Shown here piece after piece: positions 1 through 13,175 of a stretch of 64,000 bases of DNA. How positions within the stretch are numbered: the stretch's first letter is position 1; each line of letters begins with the position of its first letter. Source of the DNA: Chondrilla cf. caribensis (lineage: Eukaryota > Porifera > Demospongiae > Chondrillida > Chondrillidae); the NCBI GenBank assembly GCA_964020155.1, contig OZ026565.1, positions 2,258,501 to 2,322,500 of the forward strand, given 5' to 3'. A program made the translations under genes and the position numbers. Under the pieces are notes generated by a model. It did not search any database and was not told the origin of the DNA. It saw only the letters and a program-made list of their open reading frames with translations.

Positions 1-105
1 CTTGTAAGTAGGTGAGTACAGCTCTTGTATGTAGGTATCTCCAATGTACGTAGGTGAGTACACAGTCTGTTAACTTAGTACATACACCTGTAATACTCTA
101 CTAAC

Positions 106-3100
106 CACAGCAGTGATGACAGTCTTCAGTGTATCCTGTTCATCTTTCTGTTTGAGCTGTACATCCTCACAGACCTACACACATAGATCATAACAAGAGT
201 GTAGTGTGTAGTTATATTTGTGCAATCATTGATGAATAAAGAGACCAATAGTATCCACAATCCAATTTATCACTGTGCAAAAGTGGCTGAATGATATGGC
301 ATTGTGTTACTCAAATTAGCAATGCTGTTTATAAATTTCTACAGTATCGTGGTAAAGACGCTATTGGCATATACACTCATGGACCACTACAATGCATACT
401 CTTCAGTAATCTGTGCAGGCTTGTTCATCAATCTAGAGGGGTCACACCTTACACATGCAACTGTGGTCAAATATTACACAGTGACTATTACTGATCAACA
501 TTTCCTCTTATGGAATAAGGAATATTTGAGTGCATGAAGTGACTAGAGCAGATTAAGTTGGTCATTTGGACTGACAGGAACCAGGTGTTGCATAACTGAA
601 CTTTCAGGAAGTGAGGGTCCAATATTTGATAAGATAAATGATACACATATTAGTGTGTATACATAAGTACATGCCTATCATAAATTGATAAACAACAGAT
701 ACACATACGTGGAAGAGTTCTTTGATCCTTCCTTGAAGCTGCATGGAAAAAATATAGACACTTAAATAACAGTATCACAATTTTAATATTTAATGCTGTT
801 AAAATGTACATGTACGGTAACAAGTTGTTCAGAACTGCCTGATTTCTCCTCCACGTCTTTCAGAAATCGACCACATTCTTCCTTCACATCATACACACTG
901 TTCTTGGCATCCTAAGAGAGTCAGATGTGGTATTATAATATGAAATGGCGAAAACAATGTCTTACATTGAGGAACTTACAGAAACAGCCTTCTTCAGTTG
1001 AGACACCTCTGTCTGGTGGACCTTCCTCACCTCATCAGCCATTTCTCTCTACAAGATGAATATTGCAGTTGTCAATATTAATAGCACAGTACAGTCACCA
1101 AAATTCACATTTGTTGGAGTGGAACACCCAAAAGTATACAATTAACTGATTATGTGCCATGATGTCATTGTCGGGCGTGACCCTTGTGGCCGAAATGAAT
1201 TCGTTGAGGTGTGATTTGTCTCGCAGCATGTCAGAAAACAAGAAACTTCACATTTTAGCCTGAATGCAATCAATAACGTATCCGAATGAAGAAACAGAGT
1301 TGTGAGTGTCTTTAAGGCAGAGAAGTGTCCATCTATATGAACAAGAGCCAGTGCCAAATTTTGCAGCTGGGAGTTTGGCACACTTCGTTAGAGAATACCT
1401 CCCTTGCTTTGGATCAAATTCCTTAATTCATTTTCTCAAGACAATCACAATATTACTAGGTAGTAGTTCAATAATAGAGGTATAGTCAATGACAGTTTCG
1501 AGTCGATAGAAGCTTCCTCAGCCGAGACAATTGGGATTTTCTGCTCCCCATTTTTATGACACCAATTGCCATCATTGGCCGTTTAGGGTACTGATGCCAA
1601 TTGGCGTCATTGAAGTTATAATCAGTTAATGCCTTATTTGAGTACAGCATGATTTATTAATGCCATGAATTTACCAGACATAATTATCATGCTAATCTAT
1701 CCGTTTAAAGCCCTTTGCTCTAAACGGACATTACACACTGCATATTCTTCAATGTTATTCAGGTGGTGAAAGTGTTGGCACACTTACTTGGTTATCGATA
1801 ATAGATGCAATGGACTTGTTCAGCATTTCTCTGTCCACTAAAGCATTCACAGCTTGTGGGATGGGCTTCTTCTACAAGTGGAGGAGATATTGCAAGTTTT
1901 AATAATCTGACGTCTTAACATAATTGATACCATGAAAACTTTTTCAATGTAACACGTACATGGAATAACATTAACTTCAAGGCATAATAATATTATTATA
2001 GTTATATTGTATGTAAAGAGAATAAAGCAGATCATATTTTACAGTATATACATAAACACATAATATTCTACACATCCAAAGCATAATAGTATGTACTAAC
2101 GCACATGTAATGCGGCAAACCCAGTATGAATACATAATACATGCATACATAAACATACAGATGAATACATAATAATTGCTAATACATTTGTACATATGCA
2201 TGAATGTTAACACACATTCATCCACACATATTATGTATCCTGACGTGTATGAGTGCACCAGTGCATGTACATAAATTCCATTGTACGTCTATAGCACACT
2301 CCCAGGGTACATTTGTATGGAACCTGAAATGTACTCAGTGAATATACCACATAACAGACCTGTCAACCAGCTCAAGAGCACAGAGAGATATACACATGCA
2401 TGCACAGCTATTGCACCTTCTGGTCCACAGGGACAGTGGGATCCAGGTCTCTTATCTCCCTCTCCAAGTAATGAACAATGTACTCGTAGCCCTTTTGAGC
2501 AACCAGGATGGAGCAGAACCTGTGGTACATCTCGGGAGATTTCCTCATCAGAGCATCTAGGAAGCATCGGTTCATCTTGATCTCAAATGGCTGGGACTTC
2601 ACTTCTTCATACTCGTAGTCCACCAGGACATCTTGGCCATGAAGGTCGGTGATGATAACCTTGATAGGTATTTTCATTTCCAGGTATCCACGATTGCGTC
2701 TCAGTACTTGATGGATCACTTGCATTTCAGAAAATCCCCTGATTTGAGAGACATTTGTAGAAGTGTCAACAAACCATATCAATACATGTTGTGCATTTAC
2801 ATGTGAAGGGATTGCAACACAAGCAGGTTAAGCCACCCTCTTTCAAATTAAAGTGGCTTTCATCTGTACAGAGTTTGGTTATATCAGACTACATATGTAC
2901 ATCCATTACAACCATGGGTGATGAAACCACAGTGGCCACAGCATCTGTGGGCACCCCTTTTTGGTACATTATAATATTACTTTTTAGAAATGATAAATAT
3001 TAGATATACTGTATAGCGGATAATTTGGGGGGTACAAAATTTGGCAGATTTGCCCAAAACGTTATTAGCAGTTTTTTTAAACTTGGCAGATTTGCTCGGA

Positions 3101-6100
3101 ACCCTTCTCACCATCGTCTCAGGCACTGCTAGGGCTACTAGGCACCGAGAAGGACATTCTTCGTAGCGTACTTCCCTATATTCAGGGGTATGATCAGTGT
3201 AGGAGCCTCGCGCAGCACTGTGTTTCTTTCCCGCAGTCATCAAATCTCGCCTCACACGTTCATTGACTTGCTCTGTTTCATCCTTTGACACAATGCTACA
3301 CTCGCCTAAGGTCCTTCCTTTCATAGATACTTCAAAAAGAGCCATGATTGTACTATTAATCGATGTTATGCAATAAATTGAAACAAATTTTGGCAGATTT
3401 TAAATTTGGCGGATTTCCTGAAAACCGCCAAACTGCCAACCCCCCGCCAATATTTCCCGCTATACGGTAATATTCGTATTATTTGATACACCTGATGAAA
3501 CACAATGTGATATAGAAACTTAAATGCGCAGTTAATTTGTCTCAAGAGATCATGAGAATGACCATTTCTTACTAGACAGTACTGCTCAATCTAGGATGCA
3601 TAACTTAATGTCAGGAACTGAACAAATGTTCAAAGGGTTTGAAAAATGACGTACAATATACTTTACATTCTTATTGATCAGCCTGACAGTGTTACTTGGA
3701 TAGCCCAACATAACAGGCAATGAACAGGGAGACGTTTACGGCTGCTACACTCAGAAATTGCTCTCAAAGTCCCTGACAACTATGAACTACATTATAATTT
3801 ACTTTAATCAATCACCCATTCTACCTCATACCATAGTGTCTCATCTGCTTTTTTAGTAGACTTAGTGTCAGCATTTTTGGTCTCCTTTTCCTTCTTAAAT
3901 TTTGTTCCCCTGCAAAAGTACATAAATAGGAAGTCACATGTTATAATTTATAATAATTATATGTATTAAGTGCGTTTGAACATGACATGCTAGGTTTAAT
4001 GAAAATTCCTAATGCATTTAAAAGTACAATGTCATGCTACACTCAGTTTCGGACAATACAGCACAGACTCAGTTACAGCTGGGATTGAATACTACACTGG
4101 CAAGGGCGCCCTCAGTGTATACACACAGTATGCCAGTGCGTACCAAATTCCAATAAGGTCTTTGAAAAAAAATCCCTTGTAGATAACTAGCTCTGTCTCC
4201 AGAAGAATAGCAGGACAAGCCTTATTTAAGTCGAATCCATCTGCAGCCGTGATATTTTTGTTACTGAATATTGCAGCAATTGAAAACTAACCAGTCTAAC
4301 ACTGAGTTCTTGTAAACTTTGACCACGGTACTATAGTAGCCATTTTGTGATTGCGCAATGCTTGTGACTGTGTGCATACCAACTGTAAACTTCCTGTGGG
4401 CACCCCTGACTGGTACTATTGTTTGTCAAGAAGTAGCTGATGCAATTTTCCTTCACTTTAGTACTATACTTTACCTCCCAAGTTCACAGCCTTAAGGGCA
4501 ATATCTTGACATGAATACAACTCACAACTCATGGCTACTCTTTTTGGGTTCCTCTTCCTGTGCTGAAACAGGCATCAAAGGTTCTTCAGGTGCAACAATT
4601 GGACGAGATTGACCTTCAACTGATTCACTTTCATCAGGTTTTTTGGGAGGACACCGTCCTTCTACTTTCTTTGCTTCTATCTGTAGATAGCCAACTGCTG
4701 CTCCCAATAGACTGATGCAGTGTTGTACCTGTGTGTGTAGACAATATTAACAATCTTTAGAAACTATAGCTGTACATGTGATTAGAACTCAATTTCAATT
4801 TCAAAAATTACCATCTGTCCTCAAAATTATGAATCTGATAAGAGTTTGAGTACTTCAGTTGTTTATCATACAAATTTAATAGACTAAGTACAAATTCCAT
4901 CTCTTGACATTTGTGGGTGCGGCCCCAACAATCAAATAATTCGGCATCTCTTTCAGGTTTTCAAATAATCACTAACAATATTACATTCAATTTGAGTTGA
5001 ATTTTGTGATTTTTGCTCAGTTTATGGCAAAAGAAGCTCAAAATGTTAGTCATTAAGCTTTAAAGAGCCTTGACTTATGCCTAGATAGTACACAGATATA
5101 CTGCAGACATTGTTGGTACATAATTATGCACACTGCTTCTAGTGTGCTACAGACAGCCACATCAACTGTGAATCCCAACTCATGAATAACATTATAATGA
5201 TAATGAGGCCATGAGTATGATTAACCTACGAGAAAAATGTGACAATGAATTAGGTGGAACAGGTACCAGGTACACATGATCAAAATTACGGCTTATGATT
5301 CTTCTTTAGTCTCATACAGTAACTGTGAGTCACAAGTTTGAGCAGTCTATTTTCAAAGTATTTATTGTTATTCATTACCGTCTGGTGGGCTTCATATTTC
5401 AAGTCTGACCATGCTATACAATAATTAAAATAACATAATTTTTATAGCTATGTATTAGTCAGGTGCTCTCCGTGTATGAGAAATAGCCATTATTCCTAAA
5501 TGTTACCCATGTATCGAATTGACTCACAGATGGTAATCCTCGACATTCCAGTGCTTGCTCCAACTTTGTCTGTGATTCCCTCAAAATTTTGATTGTTCTC
5601 TGAAGCCTATGTACATATCAATATGGAACACTAGGTCATGTAAAACATTATACCTCGTTAACCATGATGATTATAATAATTACAGCTGCAGTATAATTAA
5701 TATTATTATGTCAAACTCGAACTAACAATTCCAGTAGACTTGTCAAGGGAAACTTTCCTTTTCTTTCTGAAAGCAAATTATTGAACTCTGGGATCAGAAG
5801 GAGACAGAATAAGGTAATATAAATTAATTGCAACCTTATAGTATTTTACACTGGTCGCACATTCACACAGGAATATCCCCATGCATCTAGTCAGTGTCAA
5901 TGGTAAATACCCATCATAGTTCATTTAGTGAGTTAAAACCAATACTCCTGGTTAGTAGAGGGTTTGGTCTCTAGTTCATGTTATGTACTTCGTTGACCAG
6001 GTCCTATTAATTATGAAATAATTGCCAATATTTTTGAAAATACGCATTCTGACGAAAGTACATAGTTACATGCAGACTGAGCACAGAACAATCTCAATAT

Positions 6101-7219
6101 CAAGTTGCCATGCCAATGATCGGCTGTTATTCAGACTAAGTGTCTGAATGTGTTTATTGTTACTGTTATCAAACAATGACTTCATACATTAAAGGCACCC
6201 CAGGACTGCAAATTTGCTACTACCTAAGGACCATATGGTCCATTTCTATTTCTTGTATTATTGCAATTTTATAGTGTAAATTTGCGGAAACATTGAGTGG
6301 AAAGGACATTTGGTAATTCCTTGTGATCAAGTGTAAATATGCTGCTGAATGTAGTTCAGGGTAACCGCTAACCTTACACGCTTGGGGTTTTAGAATCATT
6401 TTAAATTTTAAAAGCAGTTTTTGAATCACTTTTCTTCTCAAAAGTAACTTGGTTCACATCACAATCACTATTACTGGTCATATATGGCAGTTGTAGAGAC
6501 AAGGTTATAGACATTCAGCAACATGATGATACCAGAGCCCATTAAAAAGGAGACATGAAGCTACTAGGATCACTCTGGTTCAGAACTGGCCACCCTCTGC
6601 CTATTATTATCTAGTCTTTCATCTGAAACAACCACAAGTATTGTTCCCATCACTTTGTCCCTGTAGCAATTGAAACCCTAGGAGTGTTTGGGAGATGGGT
6701 CACTGATATCCATGGCTTCTATCACGTATACCGTACATTTTTGCATGCACTCTCACATCGGACAATGAACACGTTATATGCCTTGTACGTGTAAAAGAAC
6801 CAGGCAGTAACTATAGTGTTTGAGCATAATATTATTATATACTATAATCATAAAAAAGCTAGGTATATAAGCCTACCAGAGGGTACTAAATCGGAATTAG
6901 AGGTGCAGTACTCACGATCATTCAGTTCCACAGCGAGTGGTCTATATCTGTGATACTCTGCCAACACGTTGATAAACCTTGCAAACCATCCAGATCTAAG
7001 AACGACCCTATCCAACAGACGGGACATCAGTTGTTGGTTGGAATGCCCTTCTTTGGCACAGGTGTGGAGTTGTTCTATGAAGTTGTCCCCAACGAGATCT
7101 GCATTTAAAGTGAAATACGCTACAAACCAAACATCGACGTCATTTATGATCCTTTCTTTCCCATTTTCAAGCACTAATCGTGCGATTTCTTCATCCAGTT
7201 CCGGATCATCTGATGACAT
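106..7219 (-). CDS. Copy A: CARD-like / coiled-coil / (SH2) gene, 5' part, runs off the left edge
   Basis: This is the first of three tandem paralogues, read right to left. Coding exons I can place by splice sites and phase are 6916-7219, 5727-5757, 5528-5606, 4526-4728, 3832-3909, 2417-2738, 1788-1871, 980-1048, 816-911, 709-738 and 106-174. They sum to 1365 nt (455 codons) in one continuous frame. The order is CARD-like domain, short coil (LQRTIKILRESQ...), Pro/Glu-rich linker, a Lys-rich exon, a 107-codon block of unknown fold, then small heptad-like exons. The coiled-coil cassettes, microexons and SH2 exons seen in copies B and C would lie beyond position 1. Exon boundaries match B and C one for one, which is the main support. 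Exon 1 differs from B at about 20 residues, but exon 6 is close to B. The function as an adaptor is inferred from the domains of B and C. Confidence 0.75.
1146..1625. mobile_element. TTAA-flanked MITE-like element (intron of copy A)
   Basis: A roughly 480-bp element is bounded by TTAA on both sides (1142-1145 and 1626-1629), with short terminal inverted repeats CTGATTAT / ATAATCAG. Subterminal sequence contains TGCCAATTGGCG-type palindromes. A copy lies at the same intron position in copy B (29724-30194), and an inverted copy is at 15701-16263. Copy C has the empty site with a single TTAA (55387-55390). TTAA targeting is typical of piggyBac-type elements, but no transposase is present. A 79-codon minus-strand ORF inside is shared by two copies and is not convincing as a gene. 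Confidence 0.7.
2417..2738 (-). CDS. Copy A exon 6: 107-codon block of unknown fold
   Basis: The exon starts after an AAATCAG acceptor, with one base completing a Trp codon, and ends at AAG|GTGCAA. It encodes GFSEMQVIHQVL... through DLDPTVPVDQK, a mixed alpha/beta-looking segment with motifs DLHGQDVLVDYEYEEV and SPEMYHRFCSIL. It is the most conserved exon among the three copies, so it is probably under strong constraint. I do not recognise the domain. The open frame continues a few codons past the donor to a stop, which would truncate the protein if the intron were retained. Confidence 0.75.
3007..3469. mobile_element. 463-bp TIR element with decayed transposon ORF
   Basis: The element is bounded by inverted repeats TACTGTATAGCGG and CCGCTATACGGTA, with G/C-rich subterminal runs (TTTGGGGGGT / ACCCCCCGCC). 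It carries the repeated word TTGGCAGATTTG. A minus-strand ORF (2977-3345) includes MALFEVSMKGRTLG and a Lys/Arg-rich stretch like the N-terminal DNA-binding part of some DNA-transposon proteins. That identification is weak. The element is absent from the matching introns of copy B (near 31905) and copy C (near 56735), so it inserted after the copies separated. Confidence 0.65.
4526..4728 (-). CDS. Copy A exon 4: Pro/Glu-rich linker
   Basis: This 203-nt exon runs from CACAG|GTACAACAC to CATGAGTT|GTGAGT, phase 0 in and phase 2 out. It starts VQHCISLLGAAVGYLQ, a short amphipathic helix, followed by a hydrophilic low-complexity linker (CPPKKPDESESVEGQ, RPIVAPEEPL, EEEPKKSSHEL). Versions in copies B and C have the same length, with one extra codon in C. 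It is likely a flexible tether between the N-terminal domain and the central block. Confidence 0.7.
6916..7219 (-). CDS. Copy A exon 1: start codon and CARD-like domain
   Basis: The exon encodes 101 codons plus one base, from ATG in ACAAGATGTC to a GTGAGT donor. The domain looks all-helical. Its second half, LMSRLLDRVVLRSGWFARFINVL...PLAVELND, resembles the RIG-I/MDA5-type CARD pattern in which a GW motif precedes a helix ending in a Leu-Ala-Leu turn. This is pattern recognition, not a search result, and another death-fold family is possible. The CGCGACAAGATG start context is shared by all three copies. It differs from B and C mainly in the first 60 residues. Confidence 0.6.
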
Positions 7220-7239
7220 CTTGTCGCGATCGGTAGTAC

Positions 7240-7888
7240 GGTGATTGGGCGGGGTGGTAGTCCAGAGAGACTCTTAAGGACCATATATGGTGCTGGCAGT
7301 GCACGTGCACTTATCTTTAAACGTTAAATGTCGTAAAATACCGCATATTTTTGACAATTATTACAGCAATTTGGAGTTATACAGGCCAAAACTGTACATT
7401 TTGATCAATTGCGTGTTAATGTCTTATAATTATAGTAAATGTTTATCAACTCATGCAAAGTGTAATCATCTATAATTAATTAAATATACATTGAATCATA
7501 AATACAGTCTATGATATTATGTAGTTGAAGTGTGTGTCTTGATGCAATTATAATAGTGTTGTTATTATTCTAGAGTAGTGGTATCTCAACAGAGAATCCT
7601 GGTTCCAAGATGTCTATATTTGTACTTGCATTATAAATATCTACATTCATTGTGTATAGTAAAGCATGCACAGGGTGTAGCACTGAAATGTATGTATGTG
7701 GTTAAAGTTAATGGGCAGGACATGAAATTGGTAGTTTTAGTATGTCATAATCTGGTCCATGATGATTATTATAACTAATATTATATGTATAAGTATGTAA
7801 ATACAATAATATACATTAAAGTATATAATAAACAGTATATATTGGGTTCACCAACAAAAAACAAGGATGCATTATGAGTGCGCATGCA
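7240..7888. other. Spacer upstream of copy A, no gene recognised
   Basis: This is AT-rich sequence between the copy A start codon and the large GT array. Parts of 7280-7420 resemble the region upstream of copy B near 37076-37305 (ATGGTGCT, AAATGTCG, AAAACTGTACATT), so it probably contains duplicated 5'-flanking or promoter DNA. I see no exon. Confidence 0.4.
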
Positions 7889-8277
<389 letters not shown>

Positions 8278-8344
8278 GTATTATGCAAGGGTTTAATATA
8301 CATAACAATGAAGCCAGTATTTGACATCATTCAACTTCGGCTAA

Positions 8345-8880
8345 TTCAAACACCATGATTCAGTTGTTGAGATAGTCAGCAACATAGACTGTTCCTTTTC
8401 TGCTCACTGCAACACTGGAGGGACCACTTAGCTCCTAACCTGCTTACGACCTACTTTGTTGAGATATTGTACAGACTACCTTCATTTGTATCTTCGGACA
8501 CAGTCAGAAAGTAACCCAAGTGTGAAATTGCCAGTGATGTCGTTTTGATTCAGTTGGAAATTATTCATTCACATCATGATTGTTAACAGGCAAGGTCAAC
8601 ATGGTGATCTGATCATTGTTGTAATACATGGAGTATCCCTAGTGACAGACATATATAACACTAATGTAGCTGAATTACTACAGGAAACAGTTGACAAGTT
8701 TTTTTCTACTACAGCAAATTGTTGGAAACATTACGTATTGAGATGCTGGGTGTGGTATTGACTGCCACTCCTCAGGATCACTACTCACTGCAATGTAGAT
8801 TCCACCCTTTGAACTGATGGCCACTGCAGATGGTTATTTGACACAACATACAAGCAACTGCTCTTGTATTTCAAGATTGG
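8345..8880 (-). pseudogene. Degenerate NHL-repeat coding fragment
   Basis: The region aligns by eye with the better preserved NHL-type segment at 39903-40506: the same terminal ATTCAGTTGTTGAG/ATAGTCAGCAACATAGAC, the same CGGACACAGTCA..GTAACCCAA stretch, and GGTCAACATGGTGATCTGATCATTGTTGTAAT. The frame is broken many times. A further piece at about 8950-9012 reads GQHLSEVQIEGAPKSH on the minus strand, with a counterpart near 41100-41215, and could be another exon of the same dead gene. Confidence 0.5.
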
Positions 8881-9012
8881 ACACTAAAAACACTCCCATG
8901 CTCTAGACACTCACCTTGGAGTGTATAACTTTCGGAGATTTCCAATCCATCCTTATGGCTTTTTGGAGCCCCTTCAATTTGGACCTCTGACAGGTGCTGT
9001 CCCTGAGTTATG

Positions 9013-12000
9013 TAAAGTATTGTAGAGGTGACTGAAGTAATTACAGTATAATAGATCTACAATGCTATCATCTGATACCTTGAAAGAATGCTACAATTTC
9101 TTTCAACGACCAGTCATACTTACTGCTGGATCCAGGATTATCATAATATTTATTAAGTAGGTCTGGTAGTGGGAGTATATCACGTTTGGCAAAGTGGACA
9201 AAGGCAATGCACATAATTGTTTACTAACACATGATTATAGCAGTACCTATTATTCGAACTTAATAGGCTGAGCATATGAATATAAGATTGATTGTGGAGG
9301 GAACACACTCAAAAGACACCTTCATGTTGTAGGAAAAAGACCAAGCTTCATGAATCTAACTGAGTTTCATCTGAGCTCAACCGCATTTCTAGTGTGACAT
9401 ATTGACAACTGGTTCTTTGGCAGTTGTGATGTCTTGGCTACCATTACCCAAAGTATGCTTTGGTATATATCGCTGGGATACACATTAATGATTTAATATA
9501 GCATGACAGTATGGTTGTTGTGTTGTGTGTAGTTGAATGTAAGGATGTTTGATAGATGTAATAAACACAAACCAATAAGTAATTTCATGTGCGCTGACTT
9601 TTAAATAATTAACTGTAACATAAACAGCAGTAATTAAAGATGGATTCTGGTTACATCAGTTCCAATTGCAATATGCCGATTGAGGTGGGAGAGTAGATGT
9701 GGGTACGAATTGGTTTGAGTTTGTAGGTGTACACTTCTTCAACTCAAGGGACAGTTGTATCCAGGTATAGCTTCAAACTGCTGGTTCTGACCTTAACAGC
9801 TAACCATGTTGGTAACCCCTTCCATTGTCATCAGAGATCAAAGTTGTTGGAAGCATTGCAGCTGCTTATACAAAATGCTACTGATTTCCCACTTCTCAGA
9901 GATATTAGTCGAAACCATGTACTCATACACTAGCTCTGTACTGGGAAGGTGGGTTCACAATGATATTATAATAATATGCATACACGTACCATACATGTGG
10001 CCACACATATACATACATGTACTGATTCAATTCTTCCCATGCAGCCCTATAGTTTGGAATTATGCTATGCACAAATGCATGCCATGATTGCTCATGCATT
10101 CAACTGCTGTTCATGATCATTATTAGCACATTTGGATGTAATATGCATTGCCAATAAAAATCAGACGTTAAATAATATAAACTAAGTACTACACACTGAA
10201 AATTCACTACTAGTAAATGTTATGTTTGCCGTTATTCATCTCAATGACATACAAACATCCAATGTAACAGCAACATCCTCCATCAATCCCAGTAGCTTTT
10301 CAATAACTGAATCAGATGCAAACTCTCAAACCAAAGTCACATTGTGGCAGGTTTGTCCTCTCATAATAGTCACAGAGGTGTCTCATGTCATTGAATTTGT
10401 TTGTCAATACACTGTGTACAAGACCCTCTACTCTGTGAAAGGAAGCATAAGAATGTTATAGCACTATGATATCACTATTGATCAGATGAAAAAAGGATTT
10501 TACAGTAAAAGATGAATCAAAAGGCGAGATTCACAGCAAATGTAGTATGACATCAGTTAGGTACCAGTCACTGCATTGTGGACACACAGTTGAATAAGAC
10601 AGTAGGTCTGTCGTTAGCCCCCTATATAGTGGTATGTACTTTCAACAGATACAAGACCTATAGGATGATTTGAACTAGCCACAACTGTAAGAGCATGAAT
10701 AGAAAGAATGCACAGTACAATGGTTCGACAGAGTTGACACCTGTATCCATGATTCAAAACGAGCACTACACTGGCAATGACTGTACGGTACTAATCAGAA
10801 TAAACTGAACGTTTAATGGGTGTAGCAAGGTTGTACTTGTACCCATTTCATGGAAGTGGACATTTAAATGTAGATTAAGAAAGTGATCGTAGTTAATACC
10901 CAGCATTCGTAAAGGGCACGCCCAGTTGCAATAATTATGCAGGGAAACGTAATTCTGAGCATGCACAGTACACAGCCTCGTGTGCCTGCAAGCAGCTGTC
11001 AGTGTGATCAAAGCGTGCAGCTAAACCAGATTGCATTTTGTGGTCTCCGTTACCTATGATTAACGTGAAAAGGGTGTGGGCTGTTTCCTCAGGCTTATTA
11101 TGTCTATGGGTTGTAGGTCAATGGTTGCCTCCTGAAGCCTGGTGTGTATACAAACCCACATGCAGGCATACACTAAGATGCAACCTGCTCCTTTTATACC
11201 AAGTAAGGGGGCATTCATGATCTGATCAACCCCCAACAGAGGTAAGTTGTGTAACATGCAATAAATGGCTACAAACAGAACAGACTTGGCATGGTAGTGC
11301 AGGTGCATGTATGTAGAGGTTGAGAGAGGAAGGAGTGAAAGTAAGGTACAGGTAGAGGATTGTGTCCTACCATAATACTTGGAATAGAGAATGCGTAGGT
11401 ATTAATGCATAAACGAGTTGCCAAAAACATTGACTGATAAGAATCCCCCTACAGTAAAGGATTTAAGAAACTTGACTATTATCATGGGTATTTGCATAGG
11501 GAGACATGGAAGTCTGTGTGGCCAATTGCAGGTCACTTTAACGAAGATCATGTTAAACACCAAACACTATTCCAAATTAGAAGAAAATGTACTTCATGTA
11601 TGGCAAATACAATGTTTTCATTTCAATTCCTAGAAAGAACACCTAAAATAAATTGCCAACCTCCTTGGAACACTCAACAGATCACAATATGGATGTTCGG
11701 GGTGTTAACTACCGATCACATGTGAACTGAAGACATATTATTCCCACTAAGTTAGTAAAATGCATCAATTAAAAGTACTTCCCTATTTGTGTAAGCTGTT
11801 TGTTGGCCAAATCATGGAGTGTACCTTCGCTGTTCATGCTACTAGTGAGAATAAGTCCACATATCAATGTACTGATGCGCATGTATGTAAAATGTGGCCA
11901 CCATTATCCATCGATAACCTCCCATTTCACAAACCGCCTTGTGGTCATGATCACTGCAGACAGTGGCATTGTGTAATTGCAAACAATGCAGGATAAGTTA

Positions 12001-12388
12001 AGTTTCTGATAGCCTGTACCGTATGTAGCAGATTTTGATTATAATAATACATGCATATATTAAGGTTTGAATTTAGTGTGCAAGTTAACACCTGAATTTC
12101 ATTTCAGTCAGACAGTACCATCACAGCAATCAAAGTATACGTATATATTACGTAGTCTATAGAAGATCCTACAGACTTAGTCAATAGGCACAAAATCCTT
12201 AATTTTGTGATTTATAAGGTATTTGTTCACAAGGGACAAGAGTATCATGGGATGCCAAACCCAACAGTGGACATTTTTCAGCAAGGTTGAACTAAGTGAG
12301 GTTAGCTACATTATAGAAGGTTTTTCCGCACGAGATAACAAGACTCCTTAGAAGACAGTGGATCACTACAATTAACACACAGACTTAC
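9013..12388. other. Spacer between NHL relic and S24 exon
   Basis: Apart from the orphan SH2 exon at 10312-10432 I find no supported gene. Blocks at about 9000-10060 and 10200-12300 are recognisably paralogous to 41200-42480 and 42480-43440 (for example GCAGCTGCTTA.ACAAAATGCTACTGATTTCCC). This spacer was therefore part of the duplicated unit. Short open frames here are not conserved between the two copies. Confidence 0.5.
10312..10432 (-). pseudogene. Orphan SH2 second-half exon, frameshifted
   Basis: The exon matches the last exon of copies B and C: acceptor CACAG, then a frame that breaks after about 14 codons because one base is missing before CAATGACATGAG, then MRHLCDYYERTNLPQC and a stop. 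No first-half SH2 exon lies upstream in this spacer. It is probably the leftover 3' end of an earlier gene copy. Confidence 0.65.
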
Positions 12389-12468
12389 TATCTGTACTTT
12401 TTTGTCAGTTGTTCTCTGATTTCATTCTTTGGTACATTGGCCCTATCCGGGTGGATGACATCTACAAC
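12389..12468 (-). CDS. rps24: Exon matching ribosomal protein S24 (eS24)
   Basis: An 80-nt exon between acceptor GTGCACAG and donor GTAAGT encodes VVDVIHPDRANVPKNEIREQ followed by LTKKYR and a split codon. This matches the eS24 signature region (V-[IV]-D-V-[IL]-H-P-x-x-A-x-V-P-K-x-E-I-R-E-x-L-x-K-x-Y). In the family this segment follows the N-terminal RKQM strand and precedes the VFVFGFRT strand. I could not find the other exons nearby, so this may be part of a dispersed gene or a duplicated fragment. A broken copy lies at 43517-43606. Confidence 0.7.
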
Positions 12469-13175
12469 CTGTGCACAGGGAGAAGGGACCAGGAGGGTAA
12501 TGGAGGGGGGAATGACAAAACAGGGTAGTGGGATGGTAAAGAGGTTAAGAGTAATGGAAGGCAAAGACAGTAATGACGAGGGTAATGGAGCAGTAGAAGA
12601 GATAAGATAGGGGGAAAGTAGGAGAGAGGCAGAGTTTGAGACTACGATGTAGCTAGTGCATCTATGTCAATATGATTGTTTTAGAAAGTTACCAAAGGGA
12701 AAAAGGGGTCGACAGACCAACTTACACAGAACACGCGGAGCCACCCGCACCTACAATGGAAGTACGAAGCACCTCACAGGCAGGTAAACGTTCGGTATAT
12801 TAATATCAATTCTAAATACGTATACAACATGTAGCTACACTTACTTGGTTATTTGATAGAGTGGACTCGACATTCTTCGTATATGTGCAATTCAAAACAG
12901 AAGATAGCAACTTCCAAAGGGTTCAACAGTCACAAAAGACTACTTATCACTTCACCAATTTACGCAATGTTGCTAAGCAACATCACGTAATTAGCGTGCT
13001 GCCGCATGGGTGGTGCTTGAGTCCTCTCGGTCTTGCGATAATATTATATTACCTATAGCCACTCGGACAGACAAAAGCCTTTATACTCCATCCCCGATAT
13101 ACACGTTATGTGTCGATCATTATAGTCATTGAATATTATATGACCTAGCCTCACTGTATCCGCTAAGTAGTAGCT

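Noticed and set aside
1142..1381. 79-codon minus-strand ORF, with a relative at 29720-29953, as a small gene
   Set aside because: It lies wholly inside the TTAA element, begins or ends at element termini and is not conserved in the inverted third copy.
2281..2580. Plus-strand ORFs opposite exon 6 (also 31274-31537 and 56082-56351), conserved in three copies
   Set aside because: They are antisense shadows of the strongly conserved exon 6, and their conservation is explained by the minus-strand coding sequence.
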